Below are positions 1 through 5,085 of a stretch of 5,085 bases of DNA, piece after piece. A model generated the notes under the pieces. That model saw only the letters and a program-made list of their open reading frames with translations, did no database searches and was not told the DNA's origin. This DNA is from Clostridiales bacterium (GTDB lineage: Bacteria > Bacillota_A > Clostridia > Oscillospirales > Oscillospiraceae): the NCBI GenBank assembly GCA_014799485.1, contig JAAVHY010000024.1, positions 1 through 5,085 on the forward strand, given 5' to 3'. How positions within the stretch are numbered: the first letter of the stretch is position 1; each line of letters starts with the position of its first letter. Position numbers and translations under genes: made by a program.

Positions 1-187
1 CTAACTTGGAATTTTCTTCGATAGCCCGCTTCAACTTCTCTTTGCACTCTTTCTGGGTTTTCGCCAGCACATTTTTGTAGATCGCCTTGCCTGTATTCGG
101 GTCGCGGCCCGCTGTGTACCGACCCTCCCAGCGGCCATCGCTGCGCTTGCGGATATTTCCCTCTCCGTTTGCCCTGCGCTTTGCCAT
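1..187 (-). CDS. Tyrosine-type site-specific integrase, N-terminal 62 residues (runs off the left edge)
   Basis: This is the start of a phage/ICE-type tyrosine recombinase, which would cut and rejoin DNA to integrate and excise its element. The protein begins MAKRRANGEGNIRKRSDGRW and continues with EGRYTAGRDPNTGKAIYKNV and a lysine-rich helix containing KTQKECKEKLKRAIEE. This is the pattern of the AP2-like arm-binding domain found at the N-terminus of Tn916/Tn1549-family integrases. The core-binding and catalytic domains, with their R-H-R-Y residues, lie outside the window, so activity cannot be judged. The ATG at 187-185 is chosen because AGGAGG lies nine bases upstream and a promoter lies just beyond. 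The gene reads away from the rest of the window, so an attachment site may lie to the left. Integrase identity is well supported by the motif; the exact element family is inference. Confidence 0.9.
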   Translation of the reverse strand, partial: MAKRRANGEGNIRKRSDGRWEGRYTAGRDPNTGKAIYKNVLAKTQKECKEKLKRAIEENSKL

Positions 188-196
188 CTGACATCG

Positions 197-204
197 CCTC
201 CTTT
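197..204 (-). promoter_or_regulatory. Ribosome binding site of the integrase
   Basis: On the minus strand the sequence reads AAAGGAGG, a near-perfect anti-16S match, with nine bases between it and the ATG at 187. It fixes the integrase start. Confidence 0.85.
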
Positions 205-215
205 CGCACTGACAG

Positions 216-244
216 ACCATACCACACCCTGCCGGGAATGTCCA
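216..244 (-). promoter_or_regulatory. Sigma-A-like promoter for the integrase
   Basis: On the minus strand there is a -35 box TGGACA (244-239, five of six consensus bases), a 17-bp spacer and a -10 box TATGGT (221-216, four of six). Transcription would start near 209, giving a leader of about 20 bases that contains little more than the ribosome site. The spacing is ideal and the position fits the gene, but no expression data are visible. The pentamer CTGAC occurs at 188-192 and again at 209-213, flanking the ribosome site, which may be chance. Confidence 0.65.
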
Positions 245-430
245 GGGGAAATGGCAAGAGTTATCAGTTCAGACACAAATTCTTTCAGCGGTGGCGAAGG
301 GCTTTTCTTTGTATACACTGGTGCAATCCACGAACGGAATCAGGAGGTCTCTCAAACATTTTCGGGATGCTTTTTTGTTTACTGTGACGCAAATTCTGAT
401 GTGGTGCTTTCTCTCTGAATTGCACTTTCA
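245..430. other. Intergenic stretch, nothing recognised
   Basis: About 190 bases separate the integrase promoter from the GC-rich hairpin region. Short open frames cross it on both strands, but none has a ribosome site or a recognisable product. A 24-codon minus-strand frame (MFERPPDSVRGL...) lacks a Shine-Dalgarno sequence. No terminator is visible. Confidence 0.5.
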
Positions 431-660
431 CACCCCCCTTTAGGGGCAGGGGGTGCCGGGGCAGGGCCCCGGCGAGTGCGGACGGCGTATAGCCGGACGC
501 GATGCTTGCCCCACCTCGTCGGCGCAAGCTCCGTATCCCTCGCCCCGCCGCAGGCGGCAGGGCTCACTCACTCCGCTGCGCCTCCTCTCCCCACAAAGCC
601 AGAGGGCGGCTTTGCGGGGGCCCCGGTGAGGTGGGCTTCCGCCCCAACGGGGCGCCTCTG
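431..660 (-). other. GC-rich, hairpin-dense segment; possible transfer origin or structured RNA
   Basis: This stretch is much richer in G+C than its surroundings and contains a run of hairpins. CACCCCC (431-437) pairs with GGGGGTG (449-455). GCCGGGGC (455-462) pairs with GCCCCGGC (466-473) across a three-base loop. CCCC-A-CAAAGCC (589-600) pairs with GGCTTTG-C-GGGG (608-619). CGCCCC (640-645) pairs with GGGGCG (649-654). No protein is credible on either strand. Stacked inverted repeats near an integrase are typical of an ICE transfer origin, but no nick site could be assigned and no relaxase gene is in the window. A structured transcript is the other option; the one mismatch in the 589-619 stem is a G-U pair only on the minus strand, so that strand is given. 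Confidence 0.35.
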
Positions 661-848
661 CGGTGCCCTTGCCCGGTGCGGTCTACGTACCCAAGGGTTG
701 TCCGCACTGCAGCCAGCTGTACGTTGGGATTTTTCTCGTGTGTCCTTGAATCGGGCCCTCTGGGCTGTCCTGGGCGCTGAATTTCGGGTTGCCTTTACTG
801 ATTACAGCGTAGTAGATTTGTTCGGTTGCGGCCATGAAAAAACCAGCT

Positions 849-1008
849 TCGCCGCAGTTTTGATCCCTTGTAACCCGCCTGCCAACAACGGGTCACAAGG
901 CGGCCAAAGCCATGTTTCAGCCCCTCGGAGGTGTACGGATGCTTCCCAACCCGCAGGAGGGGTACAAACGGCCTTACAACGCGAAACAGGGGGCTTTCAT
1001 GCTTTCAC
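849..1008 (-). repeat. Diverged repeat, copy A
   Basis: This segment aligns with copy B (about 4204-4364) in the same orientation. The best-preserved 55 bases, 915-969 against 4270-4324, match at 40 positions (73%) with no gaps. The similarity continues on both sides at a lower level. Read on the minus strand in one phase, both copies give a shared pattern R-x-FVP-x-LR-x3-HPYT-x2-GLK-x3-G-x2-V-x-RC. Copy A is open in that frame from a TGA at about 1006-1008 to a TAA near 799, but has no clear start or ribosome site. It is either a decayed small coding region or conserved non-coding DNA of a mobile-element backbone. Confidence 0.6.
866..903 (-). other. Two overlapping, mutually exclusive hairpins
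   Basis: CCTTGTAACCCG (866-877) pairs with CGGGTCACAAGG (889-900), 11 of 12 positions, and the odd position is a U-G pair on the minus strand. An alternative stem, CCGCCT (875-880) with AGGCGG (898-903), uses bases from both arms of the first, so only one can form at a time. This lies inside repeat copy A. Such overlap is seen in attenuators, but no U-tract follows either stem and no downstream gene is obvious. Confidence 0.4.
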
Positions 1009-1281
1009 CCATGACAGCGCCCTGCCGCTGAGCCTATTCGCACTGGTCTGCGCCAACTTCAGCTCTGTTAGAAATTCTTTCTCACGTTCCCGCATTACCT
1101 ACTGGATCGGCTTAAGCGTGTAGAGCAGTCTGCCGTTGTAGACGAACCCATCCTTCCGGCGGACGGAGTTTCCTCAGTTTGGGCGAGACCTTTGTCCACC
1201 AATGCACCGATGTGCTTTTGTGCAGTTTTCCGGCTCATCCCAACCGCCTCACTGGAGGTAGATATACGACCTACGTTTCAT
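997..1281 (-). pseudogene. Broken helix-turn-helix protein gene of ICE type
   Basis: Minus-strand fragments in different frames join into one winged-helix protein. First comes KRRSY, then, after an apparent one-base insertion near 1266, STSSEAVGMSRKTAQKH followed by IGALVDKGLAQTEET (about 1265-1169). After an apparent one-base deletion near 1168 comes SVRRKDGFVYNGRLLYTLKP-IQ, ending in TAG at 1101-1099. The same frame then continues VMREREKEFLTELKLAQ to a TGA at 999-997. The centre is a helix-turn-helix of the HTH_36 type, found in short proteins linked to ICE replication or transfer modules. Two frameshifts plus the in-frame stop make it a pseudogene. The N-terminal part is missing: the remaining frame, open back to about 1350, is not recognisable and ends just before the ATPase gene's stop codon. 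Family assignment is from motif memory; decay is seen directly. Confidence 0.6.
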
Positions 1282-1360
1282 TTTCCGCAATTTCTCAGAC
1301 AAAATGGTTTGCCTCGCAGACCTTCCTGCTACTTAACGTACTGTATAATTTTGTGTCCAG

Positions 1361-3727
1361 TCAAGATTGATTCTCGACACCTGCTGTCGTTTCTTGTAGC
1401 TCGTCCAGCCATTCCTGCATTGTTTTCTGTTCCCCAGGCCTAAATTCAAAATTTATTTCTCCAATTTCTGAAGGTAGCGAGCCCTCTTTTGAGGCAATTT
1501 GTCCCACAATTCTCAGCATGATTTCATCTTGAATGCTTTGGTCAAGGCAACTCAATATATTGGGTGTAACCATCCATTCAAATGCGGCAGTTTCTTTTCC
1601 GCGCAGCAAGGCTGCCAATTCGGGCCGGAACAATCTATGCAGGAGATTCCACACCTCAGTTGCCGAATTCGAAGACATATCCTTGTCAAACAGCCATTGT
1701 TCCACACCTTTCATGTCATATCCAAAATAGAAAAGATAATGAAAAAGCATGATTTGGCTTTCGGTGGACAGCATCCAAAACCTCAGGCGGATCAAATCTT
1801 TCAGTTCTTCAGGAGGCTTCTCGGGAGGGTCTTCGGGGGAGGTGTCAGAGAAAATATCATAATGCTTAGCGCGCTTCAAAAGTCTTTGGAATTTTCCATC
1901 AAACTCCGCTATCTCTGAATTTTTTGCCCCAACTGGCACGATTTGCAATAGGTAGCGCACCAAAGAGAGTTGGATCCCTTTAATGGCCCGGTAAAATTCC
2001 GCATCCTCGACCATATCCAAAAGAATATTTGCGCACAAAAAACGCTGCCGGGAACGCCCATCAACACATGACCACATAAGGCTGCGCTTTCTGTCCGCGT
2101 CTTCGCTGCGTAACACCTCCTCATAGGTCTCCCGCAACCAACTCAGCGAATATCCTGCAAATAAAATGCAGTCCCAAGGCAGGAATCCGTTCCTCAACCA
2201 GTCCTGTACAAGACTGCTTCGAAACTGATTGAAGGTCTCACTTCCTTGTCGGGGCTTAGCCGGAAAGGCCAAACTTTTGCCTGTGTGAATCCCGTAGTAG
2301 TCTTCTGGGCATAAGTTCTTGTATGTTACATAAGCAAACAGATCCCGCTTGTCCTTTTGAGTAATTACCAGGCCGCGCTGCTTTTCTATACGTTCAAATA
2401 TCTGATACTCATTGAGGATGGTATGGATCGTTCGGTAATCGTTCAGTTCTGGCGCAGCACAGGCCAGGAACACAGAGGGCCGCTGGTGTGTATCATCAGA
2501 CCGTTCATCCAGCCAGATCCCCACATTCTTCAGATAGGTTTCAGCTAAACGATCAGGAAGAGACTCCCCACTGATAGCTGGAATCACTGGCAGGATGTAG
2601 TCGAAAAATTTAGAGCATTCCATAGGTGAAAATTCCATGTCATGAGCTACATAGAAAAAACGTAGGCACGGCTTCCGGAATAGATCACCTACCACTGGAA
2701 GCTTACCCAGACCGGGGAATATCCCGCCTAAACAATGGAACACTCCTCCTCGTTTGTGGGATAGCCGTGAGTTGGCAAGACAATTGATCTCCCGCAATTC
2801 GGAAAAAAGCTCCCGCTGCACATCAGGGCCCAACCGATCCATGTCCTCGAACACTACGGTATGGTCAAACCGAGAAGCCATCCGTTCTAAGACATAAATC
2901 AGCTCAAAACCATGTCTGTCCAAATAGCTTGTCCCTTCTACGGGCTGGATGTCCACACCGATCTTATCTACCCCGGCCACCTTGCTGGCTCCCTCCAGCG
3001 TCAGCTTAGACAGATATGAGCCACTGGACAGCCACATCGCTACCTTTCGTACAAAAAACAGTAGGCACAACAAAATCGCCCCATAAGGAATCGCCGCCAA
3101 GGTATGGGGATGCACCCTTTGCCAAGCCACAGCCTTTACTGGGAGATAGGACTCCACCCCAGCATACAATTGCGAACCATAAGCCAGCGAAAATAAACTC
3201 ACTGCCAGCAGCATGAGCATGAAAACAGGGAGCTGCCTGCCAATCCAGGATTTCGGCGAAGGAATTAACCGATAAGTGACTCCTGGAACTTTCCGAATAT
3301 CATCACAGACATACAAAACCTGGCATAGGAGATCACGCTCCAACTCCTCCAGTTTCTTTTTCAAACTCCTTTCCTGATCCTCTCCACCCTTGTCCTGAGA
3401 ACCATTGGAATGGAAGTTAGTTAATGAAATATAGAGGAAGCGCCGATTGTCCAATCGCCTCTGATTACGCTTGCGGTCAAACGTGCGGATGAGGCTGCTC
3501 TTCCCCACACCATAATTACCAGTAACAGCAATATTGTGTAGCTCTGGGTGAAGGAAGACCTCATCCAAGTATTCCTCATAAATGGAATATTCCCCCTCCT
3601 CGCTGACACCCTCATCCAGCCGGTCGTTGGGAGACAGTGGGTAGATGGCCACTTGACTTTTTTCTTGATCCTTCCCCACTTTGGGTCCACTATCTTCTTC
3701 CAACCTGCCCTTCTTCCAAAAACTCAT
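1361..3727 (-). CDS. YobI/KAP-like membrane-anchored P-loop ATPase, 788 residues
   Basis: This is a complete gene for a large ATPase whose role is not established. The N-terminus carries the YobI-type lead-in (YPLSPND at 29-35, YEEYLDEVFLHPELHNIAVTG at 50-70) and a Walker A motif, GNYGVGKSS (70-78, Lys76). Two hydrophobic helices (about 166-184 and 209-227) sit between Walker A and Walker B, with a loop of about 24 residues between them. This is the KAP-like topology in which the ATPase lies on the cytoplasmic face. Walker B is TVVFEDMDRLG (290-300, Glu294, Asp295), followed by ELREINCLANS. A probable sensor strand is RFFYVAHDMEF (356-366). The remaining 400 or so residues are helical with a Pro/Glu-rich linker (630-641), and I see no nuclease or other effector motif. 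An in-frame TAG two codons upstream makes ATG 3727 the first possible start. It is shorter than B. subtilis YobI, which I recall as about 1200 residues. It is monocistronic, and a defence role is inference only. Confidence 0.9.
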   Translation of the reverse strand: MSFWKKGRLEEDSGPKVGKDQEKSQVAIYPLSPNDRLDEGVSEEGEYSIYEEYLDEVFLHPELHNIAVTGNYGVGKSSLIRTFDRKRNQRRLDNRRFLYISLTNFHSNGSQDKGGEDQERSLKKKLEELERDLLCQVLYVCDDIRKVPGVTYRLIPSPKSWIGRQLPVFMLMLLAVSLFSLAYGSQLYAGVESYLPVKAVAWQRVHPHTLAAIPYGAILLCLLFFVRKVAMWLSSGSYLSKLTLEGASKVAGVDKIGVDIQPVEGTSYLDRHGFELIYVLERMASRFDHTVVFEDMDRLGPDVQRELFSELREINCLANSRLSHKRGGVFHCLGGIFPGLGKLPVVGDLFRKPCLRFFYVAHDMEFSPMECSKFFDYILPVIPAISGESLPDRLAETYLKNVGIWLDERSDDTHQRPSVFLACAAPELNDYRTIHTILNEYQIFERIEKQRGLVITQKDKRDLFAYVTYKNLCPEDYYGIHTGKSLAFPAKPRQGSETFNQFRSSLVQDWLRNGFLPWDCILFAGYSLSWLRETYEEVLRSEDADRKRSLMWSCVDGRSRQRFLCANILLDMVEDAEFYRAIKGIQLSLVRYLLQIVPVGAKNSEIAEFDGKFQRLLKRAKHYDIFSDTSPEDPPEKPPEELKDLIRLRFWMLSTESQIMLFHYLFYFGYDMKGVEQWLFDKDMSSNSATEVWNLLHRLFRPELAALLRGKETAAFEWMVTPNILSCLDQSIQDEIMLRIVGQIASKEGSLPSEIGEINFEFRPGEQKTMQEWLDELQETTAGVENQS

Positions 3728-3739
3728 GCTCTACACCAT

Positions 3740-3745
3740 CCTCCC
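3740..3745 (-). promoter_or_regulatory. Ribosome binding site of the YobI-like ATPase
   Basis: GGGAGG on the minus strand lies 12 bases before the ATG at 3727. The spacing is longer than the usual 6-9 bases, which may lower translation. No better start exists, because TAG at 3733-3731 closes the frame upstream. Confidence 0.65.
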
Positions 3746-3825
3746 TCAACCACATGAAGGAACTTATTACATACATATTTCAGCCTTGATTCGCGCTTTT
3801 CCCACATTTTGACGGTTTTTGTTTT

Positions 3826-3853
3826 AGTATATCATAGCCGCCAGAAAATGCAA
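3826..3853 (-). promoter_or_regulatory. Probable promoter of the YobI-like ATPase
   Basis: On the minus strand, a -10 box TATACT (3831-3826) is preceded by TGA, giving an extended -10. A weak -35, TTGCAT (3853-3848, three of six consensus bases), lies 16 bp upstream. Transcription would begin near 3819, leaving a leader of about 90 bases. The region from here to the gene is AT-rich. The gene therefore probably has its own promoter rather than depending on the permease operon. Confidence 0.6.
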
Positions 3854-3867
3854 CAGGATTCGGGCTT

Positions 3868-3932
3868 GCAACAGATAAGAACTGCCGCAGGCTGAGTTGA
3901 TTGCCCAACCTACGGCAGTTCTTATCTGTTGC
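3868..3932 (-). repeat. Long hairpin: 29-bp stem, 7-base loop
   Basis: The first 20 bases of the arms are perfectly complementary (GCAACAGATAAGAACTGCCG at 3868-3887, its complement at 3913-3932). The stem continues nine more pairs to a loop at 3897-3903. The three imperfect pairs (3888/3912, 3892/3908, 3895/3905) are A-C mismatches on the plus strand but G-U pairs on the minus strand, so the structure is unbroken only in a minus-strand RNA. No U-tract follows on either side, so it is not a classical terminator. It stops 14 bases before the -35 box of the ATPase promoter. It could be a small inverted-repeat element, a regulatory RNA or an operator. Confidence 0.75.
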
Positions 3933-4096
3933 CTCACTTTTAGATGACTTTTACTCCCCAAGGCGTATTCCTGCGGTACCTTTACGCGGGATTTCCCTTT
4001 GGTCTCAATAAGTGACTGTCGGCACTACAGAGAGAATTTGCTCCAAAATTTATCCCGCTTTTTCTTCGAACCTTCTGCGTTGTCCTTGCCTTGGGC

Positions 4097-4124
4097 ATTT
4101 TGCCTAAGCCGGATAAGGCAAAAT
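4097..4124. repeat. Hairpin, 9-bp stem
   Basis: ATTTTGCCT (4097-4105) pairs perfectly with AGGCAAAAT (4116-4124) across a 10-base loop. It has no flanking U-tract and no gene of clear relation. Confidence 0.55.
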
Positions 4125-4152
4125 CGGGCTCTGTCAGGGCCGGAAAACGCCG

Positions 4153-4185
4153 CCGGGAGGCTGGGTGGCCTGCCCAGCCTCCCGG
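4153..4185. repeat. GC-rich hairpin, 13-bp perfect stem
   Basis: CCGGGAGGCTGGG (4153-4165) is perfectly complementary to CCCAGCCTCCCGG (4173-4185) with a 7-base loop. It is very stable, but no T-run follows in either direction, so a Rho-independent terminator is not supported. Confidence 0.65.
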
Positions 4186-4203
4186 TGTCTGCTTCTGTGC
4201 TGC

Positions 4204-4364
4204 CCTTCGAAAATTCCAAGGGTAAAATTTCACTCTCCGACAACGGCGCACAAAAGCCCCAACATCGCGTTTCAGTCCTCTGGTGGTATATGGATGCCAC
4301 CTGCCCCGCAGGGTGGGCACAAACCGCCTCAAAAGGGTCGACATGGGGCTTCTTGTTTTCAGGC
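4204..4364 (-). repeat. Diverged repeat, copy B
   Basis: This is the partner of copy A at about 849-1008 and has the same orientation. On the minus strand it reads MSTLLRRFVPTLRG followed by RWHPYTTRGLKRDVGAFVRR. Aligned codon by codon with copy A from FVP to the final RR, about 18 of 40 residues agree, and many differences at conserved residues are third-base changes. The ATG at 4344 has no good ribosome site. Copies A and B flank the ATPase gene. Confidence 0.6.
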
Positions 4365-4605
4365 TATGGCTCCGGATGAAATCTACGGCTATTGGCAGAG
4401 AAAACCCTGCCGGAAAAATTATCGACTTGCTTTTTATTTCTCCGAAACATTTTTGGAACTTTATCCTCTGGCGGAGAGCTTCTTTATGATTACAGCAGGG
4501 TAGATTTTTCCTTCGTCACTTTTCAAAATTTGAACTTTTTCAGAGTGTTCTTATTCTTGCGAAAGGGTCTTTTTCTTGTTGTTATTCGTCTTGTTTATTC
4601 ATTTC

Positions 4606-4647
4606 CTCCCCAAATTCTGGAGGGGATCCCCTCCAGAATTTGGGGAG
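4606..4647. repeat. Perfect 42-bp palindrome
   Basis: Each 21-base arm (left arm CTCCCCAAATTCTGGAGGGG plus A, 4606-4626) is the exact reverse complement of the other, with no spacer; the centre is GGATCC. It lies about 130 bases beyond the permease stop codon, where a terminator would be expected, but neither side has a T-run. It may still end or protect the permease transcript, or mark a recombination or protein-binding site. Confidence 0.8.
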
Positions 4648-4778
4648 CAGGACAATTTAATTGTAAAACTCTTTGGGGTGTTACATCACAAGTTTTTCCC
4701 TCTTTTGCACGGACACCCAACTGTCAAAGCGGCCCCACAGAGCTACCTCATTGTTACGCCGCCACAATTTGCGCTCTC

Positions 4779-5085
4779 TTATTCCCCTGAAAGCAATGCT
4801 CTTGGAGCGATTTTTTTGATCCTCAAAGACAGCAGGCACAGCGTCCCAAAGGAGAACAGCACCAGCCCCACCCCGGCGGCCGCGATAAAGCTCATTGGGA
4901 CGGTAAACGTGCATTTGACGACCCCAATCCCGCTCAAGAACAGCGCGGTCAGCGGGTTGATGATGAAGCTGCACACGACCAGCCCAAGCGCTGTGGACGC
5001 GATGACCGTAGGCATAAAGGACAAGGCCGTCTGTAAAATCAGCTGGCCCGTGGTGAAGCCCAGCGCTTTCATGACGCCGTAATCC
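4779..5085 (-). CDS. FtsX-family ABC transporter permease, C-terminal 101 residues (start outside window)
   Basis: This is the membrane end of an FtsX/MacB-type ABC permease, a class that works with a separate ATP-binding subunit, often in export of or resistance to peptides. The visible part opens DYGVMKALGFTTGQLILQ, which matches the conserved stretch (x-GxxKALGxTxxQI) just before the third helix of the FtsX domain. Two or three hydrophobic segments follow, roughly ILQTALSFMPTVIAS, VVCSFIINPLTALFLS, and FIAAAGVGLVLFSFGTLCLL. It ends with a basic tail, RIKKIAPRALLSGE, typical of these permeases (RIxKxxPxxLL), and the stop TAA is at 4781-4779. The frame continues past the ATG at 5072 to the window edge, so that ATG is internal. 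The ATP-binding partner probably lies to the right. Substrate cannot be inferred. Confidence 0.88.
   Translation of the reverse strand, partial: DYGVMKALGFTTGQLILQTALSFMPTVIASTALGLVVCSFIINPLTALFLSGIGVVKCTFTVPMSFIAAAGVGLVLFSFGTLCLLSLRIKKIAPRALLSGE

Larger units (their letters stand above)
3933..4605. other. Gene-poor intergenic region
   Basis: No frame here has a convincing ribosome site together with a recognisable product. A 120-codon minus-strand frame (4344-3982) and overlapping plus-strand frames exist, but they cover one another and the hairpins. What can be seen is repeat copy B (about 4204-4364), two hairpins (4097-4124 and 4153-4185), and a 25-base stretch at 4487-4511 that resembles 799-823. 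The region most likely is non-coding backbone of a mobile element. Confidence 0.5.

Noticed and set aside
31..318. A 95-codon minus-strand frame over the integrase start
   Set aside because: It is a shifted frame of the integrase region. The integrase frame has the AGGAGG site, the promoter and a domain match.
476..1123. A 215-codon open frame on the plus strand
   Set aside because: It runs antisense through the helix-turn-helix remnant, the repeat and the GC-rich hairpins, has no ribosome site, and its composition (Pro, Ala, Ser, Arg rich) is that of chance translation of GC-rich DNA.
4153..4185. Intrinsic terminator
   Set aside because: The stem is strong, but neither flank carries a run of T on the relevant strand, and no gene ends nearby.
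3982..4344. A 120-codon open frame on the minus strand
   Set aside because: It has no good ribosome site, crosses two hairpins, and overlaps plus-strand frames of similar length. Only its first 45 or so codons resemble copy A. Kept as a repeat, not as a gene.
4165..4503. A 112-codon plus-strand frame opposite the repeat
   Set aside because: It has no ribosome site and no recognisable domain, and the repeat comparison favours constraint on the opposite strand.
4576..5082. A 168-codon plus-strand frame over the permease
   Set aside because: It is antisense to the FtsX-type sequence and includes the 42-bp palindrome. There is no ribosome site or family match.
1..5085. CRISPR array, tRNA or rRNA gene, complete insertion sequence
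   Set aside because: No regularly spaced repeats, no tRNA-like cloverleaf with a CCA-proximal stem, no rRNA motif and no transposase frame were seen on reading both strands.

Overview
The window looks like accessory DNA from a gut-type Clostridia genome (Oscillospiraceae or Lachnospiraceae are the best guesses). This rests on strong AGGAGG-type ribosome sites, sigma-A-like promoters, a Tn916/Tn1549-style integrase start, a helix-turn-helix gene remnant of the kind carried by integrative conjugative elements (ICEs), and an FtsX-type ABC permease. No marker fixes the species. All recognisable genes read on the minus strand, so transcription runs right to left.

Layout in transcription order. 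(i) 5085-4779: C-terminal end of an FtsX-family ABC transporter permease, whose start lies outside the window. (ii) 4778-3933: about 850 bases without a convincing gene. They hold a perfect 42-bp palindrome (4606-4647), two further hairpins, and one copy ('B') of a diverged repeat. (iii) 3932-3868: a 29-bp-stem hairpin, followed by a probable promoter (3853-3826). (iv) 3727-1361: the only complete gene, a 788-residue membrane-anchored P-loop ATPase of the YobI/KAP-like type. (v) About 1350-997: remnant of a helix-turn-helix protein gene, broken by two frameshifts and an in-frame stop. (vi) 1008-683: second copy ('A') of the diverged repeat. (vii) About 660-430: a GC-rich, hairpin-dense segment that could be an ICE transfer origin or a structured RNA. 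(viii) 244-188: a clear promoter and ribosome site. (ix) 187-1: the N-terminus of a tyrosine integrase that runs off the left edge.

The simplest reading is that the window is part of an ICE or related mobilisable element. The integrase module sits at the left, and the YobI-like ATPase is a single-gene cargo placed between decayed backbone pieces. The ATPase has its own promoter and no co-directional partner gene. It resembles solitary KAP/YobI NTPases for which a defence role is plausible but not shown here. Five of the six non-Watson-Crick positions found in or beside the imperfect hairpins pair as G-U only on the minus strand, which suggests much of the non-coding DNA is, or was, transcribed in the same direction as the genes.
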